The translations under genes were made by a program, and so were the position numbers. This document shows positions 16,437 through 23,163 of a stretch of 29,165 nt of DNA, piece by piece. The notes under the pieces are model-generated. The model worked only from the letters and a program-made list of their open reading frames with translations. It was not told the DNA's origin and did not search any database. Source of the stretch: an uncultured Collinsella sp. (GTDB lineage: Bacteria > Actinomycetota > Coriobacteriia > Coriobacteriales > Coriobacteriaceae); assembly GCA_902490445.1 (NCBI GenBank), contig CABUDZ010000014.1, positions 1 to 29,165 on the forward strand, read 5' to 3'. Each line of letters begins with the position of its first letter. Position 1 is the first letter of the stretch.

Positions 16437-16670
16437 AGGAGCCTTCCCTTTCTTACGACAGCCCGCCAAGTCAGTGGGGCTGATAGAAAACCGGCCCGCG
16501 CCCCCTCACAGAAACGCGAGCCGTCAATTGAAAAGCTGCAGAATGCCGGGTACCGCCAAGAGCGAAGCACTCAAGCCCAGCAAGCAAAAGTGTTATCGGA
16601 GCAACTTGCCATACCAGAACGCTTCGCAACAACAGCGGTAACCCTGCTGGTACCCCTACGTCAGCGAGCA

Positions 16671-16765
16671 GCGCTCAGGTGCCCCAGGTCGCCGCGAAAG
16701 AGGAGCGACGCGTACTTCATGTACGCGAGCGACGGTTTGAGCGGCGAGATGGGGTGCCTGAGCGC
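16671..16765. repeat. 95-bp imperfect palindrome inside the lac operon gap
   Basis: The 25-base arms (16671-16695 and 16741-16765) pair with three mismatches, and gcgtac/gtacgc (16710-16715, 16721-16726) forms an inner hairpin. The rest of the lacX-lacB gap (16437-16670) holds a further weak inverted pattern (accgcc..gcgaagc near 16550 with gcttcgc..gcggt near 16622-16639) and no gene. The element may stop or process the lacAB message, or be an inserted repeat. Confidence 0.8.
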
Positions 16766-16781
16766 CGCGCAGCGTCGACCC

Positions 16782-16809
16782 GTTACGCGGTTTGGTAAAA
16801 CCGCGTAAC
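16782..16809 (-). terminator. Hairpin just after lacB
   Basis: A perfect 12-bp stem (16782-16793 with 16798-16809) with a ggta loop starts five bases beyond the lacB stop. No T run follows on the minus strand, so it may be a partial terminator or mRNA 3'-end stabiliser between lacAB and lacXC. Confidence 0.6.
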
Positions 16810-16813
16810 CTCC

Positions 16814-17338
16814 TTAGTCGTGGTATTCGCCGCGGTCCCACTTCTCGAGGAACTCGTCAAAGAAATGCGGGTCGGCCTGAGCCTCGGCGTCGGCCTTGTT
16901 GCAGGCGTCGATCTTGGCGATCAGGGCATCGTGCTCGGGGGCCTTCTCGTAGGGCTCCTCCAGGAAGGCAAGCATGATGTCGGCCATCAGGAATTCGCCG
17001 GTGATCTTGCCGCCAAAGCCCACGATGTTGGCGTTGAGCTCGCGACGGGCATACAGGGCAGAGGTCATGTCGCGGACCAGCGCGCAGCGGGCGCCGGGAA
17101 CCTTGTTGACGGCGTTGGTGATGCCGATGCCGGTGCCGCACAGGGCCACGCCAAAGTCGGCCTTGCCGCTGGCAACAGCCTCGCCCACGGCCTTACCGTA
17201 GATGGGATAGTGCGTACGGGTGTGGCTGTAGGTGCCGCAGTCGAGCACCTTGTAGCCAGCCTGCTCCAGGCGGTCGGCCAGATAGATCTTCTCGTCCGTA
17301 ACGATATGGTCGCAACCGATTGCGATGGTCTTCTTCAT
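16814..17338 (-). CDS. lacB: Galactose-6-phosphate isomerase subunit LacB
   Basis: This is a 174-residue RpiB/LacAB-fold subunit. With LacA it converts galactose-6-phosphate to tagatose-6-phosphate. Strong family marks are AIGCDHIVTDEKI, TRTHYPIYGKAVGEAV, LCGTGIGITNAVNKVPG with the catalytic Cys, RDMTSALYARRELNANIVGF, and the C-terminal PHFFDEFLEKWDRGEYHD, which matches the staphylococcal LacB tail. The length is close to the usual 171. AAAGGA precedes the start. lacA lies 63 bp upstream. Confidence 0.96.
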   Translation of the reverse strand: MKKTIAIGCDHIVTDEKIYLADRLEQAGYKVLDCGTYSHTRTHYPIYGKAVGEAVASGKADFGVALCGTGIGITNAVNKVPGARCALVRDMTSALYARRELNANIVGFGGKITGEFLMADIMLAFLEEPYEKAPEHDALIAKIDACNKADAEAQADPHFFDEFLEKWDRGEYHD

Positions 17339-17401
17339 CAGAACGTCCTTTCGTCTGAATTCACAAGTTGAGATAGAAGTTCGAGTTCTCGGTGGCTCTC
17401 G

Positions 17402-17830
17402 TTAGGCCATCTTGTTGAGCATGTCGACACGGATCTGGTGACGGCCGCCGGCGTACTGGGCGCGCAGGAACTCGCGGGCGATCTTCTTGGCGACCTCGGT
17501 GCCCACAACGCCCGGGCCCATGGTGACCATGCGCGAGCCGTTGTGCTCGCGGGTCATGTAGGCGGAACGCTCGTCGGAAATGTTGGCGACGACCATGCCC
17601 TTGATCTTGACGGCGGCCATATAGGAGCCGACGCCGTACTTATCGAATGCGAAGCCCTGGGAATCCTTGTGCTCCAGCAGGTCCTTGGCAACGGCGGTCG
17701 CGGAATCGACAAAGTCCGCAGCAGGGGTCTCGGAATAGTCGACGACCTCGTGACCGTCAGCGATGAGCATCTCCTTGATGGACTCCTTCATCGACATACC
17801 GTCGGCATCGGAAGCGATTACAACCCTCAT
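17402..17830 (-). CDS. lacA: Galactose-6-phosphate isomerase subunit LacA
   Basis: This is a 142-residue subunit, exactly the usual LacA length. Family marks are VIASDADGMSMKESIKEML, DFVDSATAVAKDL, GSYMAAVKIKGMVVANISDE, RSAYMTREHNGSRMVTMGP and the C-terminal GGRHQIRVDMLNKM. It forms the heteromeric isomerase with LacB, encoded 63 bp downstream. AGGAGG lies seven bases before the start. The 300-bp region upstream is AT-rich and carries paired GAACA boxes and the 11-mer accgttcacgg, so this is probably the regulated promoter of the operon. Confidence 0.96.
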   Translation of the reverse strand: MRVVIASDADGMSMKESIKEMLIADGHEVVDYSETPAADFVDSATAVAKDLLEHKDSQGFAFDKYGVGSYMAAVKIKGMVVANISDERSAYMTREHNGSRMVTMGPGVVGTEVAKKIAREFLRAQYAGGRHQIRVDMLNKMA

Positions 17831-17939
17831 GACATCCTCCTTGAGAGATACGCAGGTGCGTAGTTTCTGTTTGGAAGTGTTGAATCGCGTTCAGGTCCGG
17901 GCATCTGAATGTGCGGTTCTTCACTGTTCATGTTTATTT

Positions 17940-17998
17940 GAACACATTCGAACATCAAGTGCAACCATTATTTGTTTAACTTTGTTCTTTTTTGAACA
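17940..17998. promoter_or_regulatory. Phased GAACA boxes upstream of lacA
   Basis: GAACA boxes occur at 17940-17944 and 17950-17954 (10-bp start-to-start). On the other strand GAACA/AAACA boxes occur at 17983-17987 and 17973-17977, again 10 bp apart, plus one at 17994-17998. The same 10-bp pairs occur upstream of lacF and the lacR-like gene. This fits repeated half-sites of a DeoR/LacR-type repressor. Confidence 0.6.
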
Positions 17999-18001
17999 AA
18001 T

Positions 18002-18012
18002 ACCGTTCACGG
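18002..18012 (+). promoter_or_regulatory. Shared 11-mer accgttcacgg, lacA copy
   Basis: This is an exact copy of the motif at 11316-11326; the preceding t is shared too. It directly follows the GAACA boxes, 172 bp upstream of lacA. Confidence 0.45.
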
Positions 18013-18063
18013 ATGATTGCCGACCGTTTGAGCCCGGCGCAGACGTAGCGACCATGTGTTCGA

Positions 18064-18103
18064 CAAACAAAAGGGCGGCCGAGAACGTGTCTCGGCCGCC
18101 CTT
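18064..18103 (-). terminator. Terminator of the membrane-protein gene
   Basis: A perfect 14-bp stem (18071-18084 with 18090-18103) has a 5-base loop. On the minus strand it is followed by a T-rich run (tttgtttgt, complement of 18064-18072). It lies 35 bp beyond the stop at 18138. Confidence 0.88.
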
Positions 18104-18137
18104 CTTACGGTTGATCTTCCAAGGATCGCTTTGCCGC

Positions 18138-19151
18138 CTACTCAGACTGTCCGCTCTTCTTGGCATGTTTGGACGGAGCCCTCAGAAAACGGCCCGTCAA
18201 ATAGTTCGCCGGGCCAGAGATATCGATCCCCAGCAGGGTGTGGCCCAGCCACAGAAACGCCACGAGCACCAGCAGCGGGATAACGCACGAGGTCACGATC
18301 ATCACGATGACGCCTTCAATTAGGTCGGTCACCTGTTGCACGATCTCGTCGGTCATCTGCTTGGCGCCACTGGTCACCGACGTGACGAGACCCGAGGCAC
18401 CGTCGGCAAGCTGCTCAAGCACGCTCTTGGACTCTGTGGACTCGGTCTTTTTCTTGCTTGCTTTGGAGCTGTCGCTATCTGCCGCACTCGCAGCGTCGGC
18501 CGCCTTTTGCTCGGCTGCCTCGATGCTCACTCGATACGTTTCGTCGACCTTTTGCGACACCCATACGCTTGCAGGCACCAACGCCATGCCGATCATGGCA
18601 ACCACCAGCACGCGAGTCGCCACGCGGCGCAGGACGGCGCTCGTGCTCCAGCGCCCATGAATGCCAAGCGACACCGCAAAGAGCACCAACGCAAACGGGA
18701 TTAAGATGCCTAGGCCAACCGACCACAAAATAGTCAGCAGATATTTCTCGAGATAGAGCACGGCAAGCACGATGCCCAAGTTGCCTGAAAGCTGCGCGAG
18801 CTGCTCGGCAACCGGCGTTCCCGTATCACCCGGCAGCGCGGTAATGCCCGCAGATAGCGCCACGCACGAGGTCGTGAGCGCCAGTACGTTACCTTTCTTT
18901 TGATCGATGACCTCGATGGTGGAGTCCCAAGTCTTGGTATCGGCAAAATGCGGACGAGCTACAAAGCCCGACAGCAGCGCCAGCACCACGAGCGCAACGA
19001 TAAAGCCAATCTGGAGCTTTTTGTTTGCGCACACGACATCGGACAGGCTGGGCTGCAGCTCGGTTACCGTCGTATGCTCGGTTATCTGGACAGGACGCCC
19101 ATGAGCCATCTCATACGCGTCTCTTTTTTGTATTGACCCGTTATCCGGCAT
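18138..19151 (-). CDS. Multi-pass membrane protein of unknown function
   Basis: This is a 337-residue protein I do not recognise. Hydrophobic segments are near residues 48-65, 88-105 (weaker), 122-140, 141-162, 180-198 and 280-304. Between the last two is a polar, probably extracytoplasmic stretch (about 200-278) rich in Ala, Ser, Lys and Asp that could be helical or coiled. The C-terminal 30 residues are basic and likely cytoplasmic. There is no cleavable signal peptide. GAGGAGG precedes the start. It has its own terminator and lies between the lacA promoter and lacF without an evident lactose role. Confidence 0.8.
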   Translation of the reverse strand: MPDNGSIQKRDAYEMAHGRPVQITEHTTVTELQPSLSDVVCANKKLQIGFIVALVVLALLSGFVARPHFADTKTWDSTIEVIDQKKGNVLALTTSCVALSAGITALPGDTGTPVAEQLAQLSGNLGIVLAVLYLEKYLLTILWSVGLGILIPFALVLFAVSLGIHGRWSTSAVLRRVATRVLVVAMIGMALVPASVWVSQKVDETYRVSIEAAEQKAADAASAADSDSSKASKKKTESTESKSVLEQLADGASGLVTSVTSGAKQMTDEIVQQVTDLIEGVIVMIVTSCVIPLLVLVAFLWLGHTLLGIDISGPANYLTGRFLRAPSKHAKKSGQSE

Positions 19152-19241
19152 TTGGATACCTCCTCAGTCCGGCGTTTAATGTGAAAGGAAGTATACCCAC
19201 CCAGCGAAAAACCGAACGGCAAGACGAACGGGCACCAAGAC

Positions 19242-19256
19242 CGTCCCCAATGACTA
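19242..19256 (-). repeat. TAGTCATTGGGGACG repeat, partial copy
   Basis: The 15-mer cgtccccaatgacta is the reverse complement of the core of the repeats at 14421 and 28456. Only this half is present; the following bases start a different palindrome. Confidence 0.6.
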
Positions 19257-19266
19257 TTTCGGGATG

Positions 19267-19333
19267 AGTTGCGGTGAAATAGGGATTGTTTTGCGCCCGC
19301 CGGTCCCTATTCAGTCCCTATTTCACCGCAACT
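19267..19333. repeat. 67-bp palindrome, 22-bp arms
   Basis: The arms 19267-19288 and 19312-19333 are reverse complements with one mismatch (core gcggtgaaataggga). The loop holds another ccctatt. It lies between the lacF terminator and the membrane-protein gene and has no coding content. Confidence 0.85.
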
Positions 19334-19346
19334 TGGAGGAGCGCAG

Positions 19347-19381
19347 AAAAAGCCCTGTCGCGGATTTGCGGCAGAGCTTTT
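19347..19381 (-). terminator. Terminator of lacF
   Basis: The arms 19348-19361 and 19368-19381 pair with few mismatches around a short loop. Read on the minus strand the hairpin runs into five T (complement of 19347-19351). It lies 28 bp beyond the lacF stop. Confidence 0.8.
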
Positions 19382-19408
19382 GGAAGGGGACTTGATTGTG
19401 AGGGTTCG

Positions 19409-19747
19409 TTAGGCGAGCTTGGCCTCGAGCTCAGCGATGCGCTTGTAGGCATCGATGGTAAAGCGGGTCTGCTTCTCCAAGATCATGGTGGTCATGAGGG
19501 TGTCCTGAGCGTGGGCCATGATGAAGGTCATCTCCATCTCGCCGCCGCCGGCCTCCTGCGAAAGCAGCTTGGTCTGCGTGTCGTGGGCGCCAATGAGTGC
19601 ATCGCTCGCATCCTTGTGCAGCTGTTCGGCCTTCTCAAAATCACCCTCGCGAGCAGCATCGAGCGCTGCAAGCAGATCAGTCTGGGCGTCACCCGCGTAT
19701 GCGACGATCTCGAATCCAACCATCGAGATTTCTTCTTTGGTTGCCAT
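19409..19747 (-). CDS. lacF: Lactose-specific PTS enzyme IIA
   Basis: This is a 112-residue cytoplasmic EIIA of the lactose/cellobiose PTS family. It takes the phosphate from HPr and passes it to the EIIB domain of LacE. The phosphorylated residue is His79 in TFIMAHAQDTLM, matching His78 of staphylococcal LacF. The three-helix pattern is visible (FEIVAYAGDAQTDLLAAL, FEKAEQLHKDASDALIGAH). AAAGGAA precedes the start. It is transcribed alone, away from lacE, so lactose uptake is split over two opposite transcripts. Confidence 0.95.
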   Translation of the reverse strand: MATKEEISMVGFEIVAYAGDAQTDLLAALDAAREGDFEKAEQLHKDASDALIGAHDTQTKLLSQEAGGGEMEMTFIMAHAQDTLMTTMILEKQTRFTIDAYKRIAELEAKLA

Positions 19748-19834
19748 ATTGCGTTCCTTTCACATATGAACCAATGGAGAGCATCGCGTCCGGGCATACG
19801 CGCTGCGTTGTGTATGCCAGAAACATTAACATTC

Positions 19835-19849
19835 AAACAAAACAGAACA
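19835..19849 (+). promoter_or_regulatory. Phased AAACA/GAACA boxes, lacF proximal
   Basis: AAACA at 19835-19839 and GAACA at 19845-19849 start 10 bp apart, 88-102 bp before lacF. Confidence 0.5.
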
Positions 19850-19872
19850 ATGCAAAACGCAATTTCGAGCTA

Positions 19873-19901
19873 TGAACGGTCGATTTTCGCCCGTGAACGG
19901 T
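19873..19901 (-). promoter_or_regulatory. Shared 11-mer, lacF copy, plus a half copy
   Basis: ccgtgaacggt at 19891-19901 is the exact reverse complement of accgttcacgg. A second tgaacggt lies at 19873-19880, 21 bp earlier (two helical turns). Confidence 0.45.
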
Positions 19902-19915
19902 TTTTAAACCAATGC

Positions 19916-19930
19916 GAACAATATCGAACA
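19916..19930 (+). promoter_or_regulatory. Phased GAACA boxes, lacF distal
   Basis: GAACA at 19916-19920 and 19926-19930 start 10 bp apart. The 12-mer caatatcgaaca within it recurs in reverse in the aldolase upstream region (7832-7843). Confidence 0.55.
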
Positions 19931-19961
19931 CAATTAGTGGCAACCCAAACAGGTCCACACC

Positions 19962-20966
19962 CTAGCGTACATCGCGCACCGTATCACCCTCTACGAGCAT
20001 GCCGGGGATCAGCATGTGCTCCACGCCAGACGCAACCCCCTCGGCGCCGGCAATCTTGTCGACCGCCCACATGCCGACGCGCTTGTTATCAAAGCGCACC
20101 GTGGTCAGGCGACGGTCGGGCACGATGTCGCCCAGGCTGTCATCAACACCCGCCACGCTCACGTCCTCGGGCACGCGCTTTCCGCGCGATTCGAGCCCGC
20201 GAATGCAGCCGTAGGCCATGGCGTCGTTGGAAGCATAAATGGCCGTACAGGTCGGATCGTCCGCCAGAGCCTGACCGGCGGCATATCCGCTCTGTGCCGT
20301 CCAATCGCCACGGACGAGTCGCGGCGGCTCAATACCATGCGCACGCAATGTCTCGCGCCAGCCCTCCTCGCGCTGCATGCCCGAAAGCGAGCGCTCGGGG
20401 CATGAGATAAAGTGCACGGTCTTGTGCCCCTGCTCCAACAAGTACTCGACCACCTGGCGCGAGCAATCGAACTGGTCGTTATCGACCGTTGAACAGAGCG
20501 GGTGCTCCAGCATGGTAACGAGCACCGTCTGCATGCCGGGCAGCGGCTCAAAGGTGCCAAAGTCCGCCGGCATGCGGTTCATGATCACGACCATGCCGTC
20601 CACCGGCAGTGCGCTCATGCGCGACGATGCGCTCTCGAGGGTATAGGGATGTCCATCTACTTTAGTAAGGGTGATGGCATAGCCGTGCTTGTCGGCGGCG
20701 GCGGCAAAGCCCTCCATGCGGTCGAGATTGCCGGTACCGGTAATGTTGAACATGGCGACGCCGACGGTCTTGAACTTGCCGCGACGCAGCGAACGGCCGG
20801 CAAAGTTTGGACGATACCCCAGCTCGCGCATGGCGGCACGCACGCGCTCCTTGGTCTCGGGACGCACGCTGGGCGAATCGTGCACGGTGCGCGAGACCGT
20901 CTGCTCCGAGACGCCCGCGAGACGCGCCACGTCCTTAACGGAAACCGATTTTTTAACAGCGGCCAT
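19962..20966 (-). CDS. LacI-family regulator, probable repressor of lacE-lacG
   Basis: This is a 334-residue LacI/GalR protein. The helix-turn-helix is SVKDVARLAGVSEQTVSRTVHD (about 9-30), followed by RSLRRGKFKTVGVAMF and a ligand-binding core with VDGMVVIMNRM, AIYASNDAMAYGCI and VSVAGVDDSLGDIV. It shares many core segments with the LacI-type protein at 10130-11161, so the two look like paralogues. It is divergent from lacE. Three operator-like sites of pattern TGTTAACGTTGCCA lie in the 355-bp gap, one 16 bp before its own start, which suggests autoregulation as well as control of lacE-lacG. Confidence 0.92.
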   Translation of the reverse strand: MAAVKKSVSVKDVARLAGVSEQTVSRTVHDSPSVRPETKERVRAAMRELGYRPNFAGRSLRRGKFKTVGVAMFNITGTGNLDRMEGFAAAADKHGYAITLTKVDGHPYTLESASSRMSALPVDGMVVIMNRMPADFGTFEPLPGMQTVLVTMLEHPLCSTVDNDQFDCSRQVVEYLLEQGHKTVHFISCPERSLSGMQREEGWRETLRAHGIEPPRLVRGDWTAQSGYAAGQALADDPTCTAIYASNDAMAYGCIRGLESRGKRVPEDVSVAGVDDSLGDIVPDRRLTTVRFDNKRVGMWAVDKIAGAEGVASGVEHMLIPGMLVEGDTVRDVR

Positions 20967-20981
20967 AGGTCGATCTTTCTA

Positions 20982-20995
20982 TGTCAACGATGCCA
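20982..20995 (+). promoter_or_regulatory. Operator-like site A, lac divergon
   Basis: TGTCAACGATGCCA differs from site B at two positions. It lies 16 bp before the LacI-type gene start. Confidence 0.6.
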
Positions 20996-21077
20996 TCGCG
21001 GACATCCCAACAGACAAAATGAACGCCTCCAAGTATATCCAACGCCTCCCCGCAATACGCTTACCACCCAAAACCTA

Positions 21078-21088
21078 CCGTTCACCGA
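21078..21088 (+). promoter_or_regulatory. Near copy of the shared 11-mer upstream of lacE
   Basis: accgttcaccg matches accgttcacgg at 10 of 11 positions. It is a weak candidate and could be chance. Confidence 0.25.
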
Positions 21089-21124
21089 CAATCCCGCTTC
21101 CCCGGACGGCTTTTGTCGTCCAAA

Positions 21125-21138
21125 TGTTAACGTTGCCA
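21125..21138 (+). promoter_or_regulatory. Operator-like site B, lac divergon
   Basis: TGTTAACGTTGCCA is a pseudo-palindrome centred on CG, the LacI-family form. It shares TGTTAACGT with the gal sites. The centre is 120 bp from site C. Confidence 0.7.
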
Positions 21139-21244
21139 TTGCGCAAACACAGGGCCACCGGGCGGCTCAAACGTTCACGCGTAAGGAATCGATGGTTCGC
21201 AGGCACAGGAACCACCGGTTCGCGTCTTTTTTTGTGTCGCAAAA

Positions 21245-21258
21245 TGGCAACGTCAACA
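21245..21258 (-). promoter_or_regulatory. Operator-like site C, lac divergon
   Basis: On the minus strand it reads TGTTGACGTTGCCA, one change from site B; identity to B extends to 19 bp with that one mismatch. It ends 63 bp before the lacE start, suited to repression. Confidence 0.7.
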
Positions 21259-21321
21259 TTTTGGCAACCGAACGCCAAGAGCTACCATCGTTGCTAACCC
21301 ACCGACTCTTAGGAGCATTGT

Positions 21322-23097
21322 ATGGAGCAACTCATCGCCATCATCGAAAAGGGCCAGCCCTTTTTCAACGCGATCGCCCGCAACAAGTACCTCAAGGCGA
21401 TCCGCGACGGCTTTATCTCCGTCATCCCCATCATCATCTTCTCGTCCATCTTCTGTCTGGTAGCCTCGGTCCCCAACATCTGGGGTTTCTACTGGCCCGA
21501 TGACATCAACAACGCCCTGTGGAAGTGCTACAACTACTCCATGGGCATCCTGGCCATCGCCTGTGCCGCTACCACGGCCAAGCACTTCGCCGACGCGCAG
21601 AACCGCGACCTGCCCAAGAATAACCAGATCAACTTTATCTCGTGCATGTGCGCGGCCATCATCGGCTTCCTGCTCCTTTCGAGCGACACGATCGCCACGG
21701 ACGCCGCCAGCGGCTTCAACACCACCTACCTTGGTTCCAAGGGCCTGCTGACCGCCTTCATCGCTGCGTTTGTGACCGGCATCATCTACAAGTTCTTCAT
21801 TAAGCGAAACATCACCGTCAAGATGCCCGAGCAGGTTCCGCCCAACATCTCGCAGACCTTTAAGGACATCATCCCCTTCTCCGTCTGCATCACCGTCTTT
21901 TGGGTCTTTGACATCGTCTTCCGCGCTGCCTTTGGCTTCTGCTTTGCCCAGGGCGTCATCCAAGTGTTCCAGCCCCTGTTCACCGCTGCCGACGGCTACA
22001 TCGGCCTCGCTGTGATCTACGGCGCTATGAGCCTGTTCTGGTTCGTCGGCGTCCACGGCCCCTCGATCGTCGAGCCCGCCATCGCCGCCGCCCTCGTTGC
22101 CAACATGACCGACAACCTAGCTGCGTTCCAGGCTGGTCAGCACGCTTCCGCTGTCCTGACCCAGGGTGCCCAGTACTTCGTCGTCTGCATGGGCGGCACC
22201 GGCGCCACGCTCGTCCTGGTCTTTATGTTCTGCTTCCTGGCCAAATCCCAGGAGATGCGTGCCGTCGGTAAGGCAGCCATCGTCCCCGTGTGCTTTGCCG
22301 TCAACGAGCCGCTGCTGTTCGCCGCACCCATCGTGCTCAACCCCGTCTTCTTTGTCCCGTTTGTCTTTGCTCCGATCGCCAACATCTGGATCCTCAAAAT
22401 CTTTATCGACTTCTTGGGCATGAACGGCTTTATGTACACCCTGCCTTGGACCGTTCCCGGCCCCATCGGCACCATCATGGGCTTGGGCTTCCAGCCGCTC
22501 GCCTTTGTGATGCTCGCCCTCATCTTGGTCGTCGACTTTGTCCTGTACTATCCGTTCTTCCGTGCCTATGACGCCCAGAAGTGCGCCGAGGAGGCCGAGA
22601 TCTCCCAGGAGGAGCTCGCCGCCAAGAACGCCGAGAAGGCCGCCAAGCTCAACGACGCCTTCCAGGGCAAGGCCGATGCCAAGAGCGTTGCCGCCGGCGC
22701 CGCAGCCGAGGCCGTGAAGGCCGACGCCCCCGCCGCTTCCACAGCACCCGCTGCCGAGGCTACGACCGCCAGCGACCTCAACGGCAAGCGCGTGCTCGTG
22801 CTCTGCCAGGGCGGCGGCACCTCGGGCCTGCTCGCCAACGCGCTGGCCAAGGCCGCCAAGGATCGCGGCATTAACCTCGAAACCGCTGCCGAGGCATATG
22901 GCAACCACGTCGACATGCTCCCCGACTTTGACCTGGTCGTCCTGGCCCCGCAGGCCGCCAGCTACCTGGCCGACCTGCAGAAAGACTGCGAGCGTGTGGG
23001 CAACAAGTGCGTCGCCTGCCGCGGTAAGCAGTACATCGAGCTCTCCCAGAACGGCGACAAGTCTCTCACCTTCGTGAGCGAGCAACTGTCGAAGTAA
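21322..23097 (+). CDS. lacE: Lactose-specific PTS enzyme IICB
   Basis: This is a 591-residue membrane transporter that imports lactose and phosphorylates it at the galactose 6-position. Residues 1 to about 425 are the EIIC domain with around ten hydrophobic segments and family motifs (FVGVHGPSIVEP, AVNEPLLFAAPIVLNP). An Ala/Glu/Lys-rich linker spans about 425-485. The EIIB domain (about 488-591) has its phosphorylated Cys495 in VLVLCQGGGTSGLLANAL. Domain order is as in staphylococcal LacE. A ribosome site (taggag) precedes the ATG. lacG follows 66 bp downstream after a stem-loop. The phosphate donor LacF is on the opposite strand 1.6 kb away. Confidence 0.95.
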   Translation: MEQLIAIIEKGQPFFNAIARNKYLKAIRDGFISVIPIIIFSSIFCLVASVPNIWGFYWPDDINNALWKCYNYSMGILAIACAATTAKHFADAQNRDLPKNNQINFISCMCAAIIGFLLLSSDTIATDAASGFNTTYLGSKGLLTAFIAAFVTGIIYKFFIKRNITVKMPEQVPPNISQTFKDIIPFSVCITVFWVFDIVFRAAFGFCFAQGVIQVFQPLFTAADGYIGLAVIYGAMSLFWFVGVHGPSIVEPAIAAALVANMTDNLAAFQAGQHASAVLTQGAQYFVVCMGGTGATLVLVFMFCFLAKSQEMRAVGKAAIVPVCFAVNEPLLFAAPIVLNPVFFVPFVFAPIANIWILKIFIDFLGMNGFMYTLPWTVPGPIGTIMGLGFQPLAFVMLALILVVDFVLYYPFFRAYDAQKCAEEAEISQEELAAKNAEKAAKLNDAFQGKADAKSVAAGAAAEAVKADAPAASTAPAAEATTASDLNGKRVLVLCQGGGTSGLLANALAKAAKDRGINLETAAEAYGNHVDMLPDFDLVVLAPQAASYLADLQKDCERVGNKCVACRGKQYIELSQNGDKSLTFVSEQLSK

Positions 23098-23106
23098 GTA
23101 ACGCTT

Positions 23107-23140
23107 AGGGCCAGCCGACTATCCAAGACCGGCTGGCCCT
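23107..23140 (+). terminator. Stem-loop between lacE and lacG
   Basis: An 11-bp perfect stem (23107-23117 with 23130-23140) encloses 12 bases. No T run follows, and lacG starts 24 bp later, so it is more likely a partial terminator or mRNA stability element than a full stop. Confidence 0.65.
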
Positions 23141-23163
23141 TCGATTTAGACGATTGGATCATA

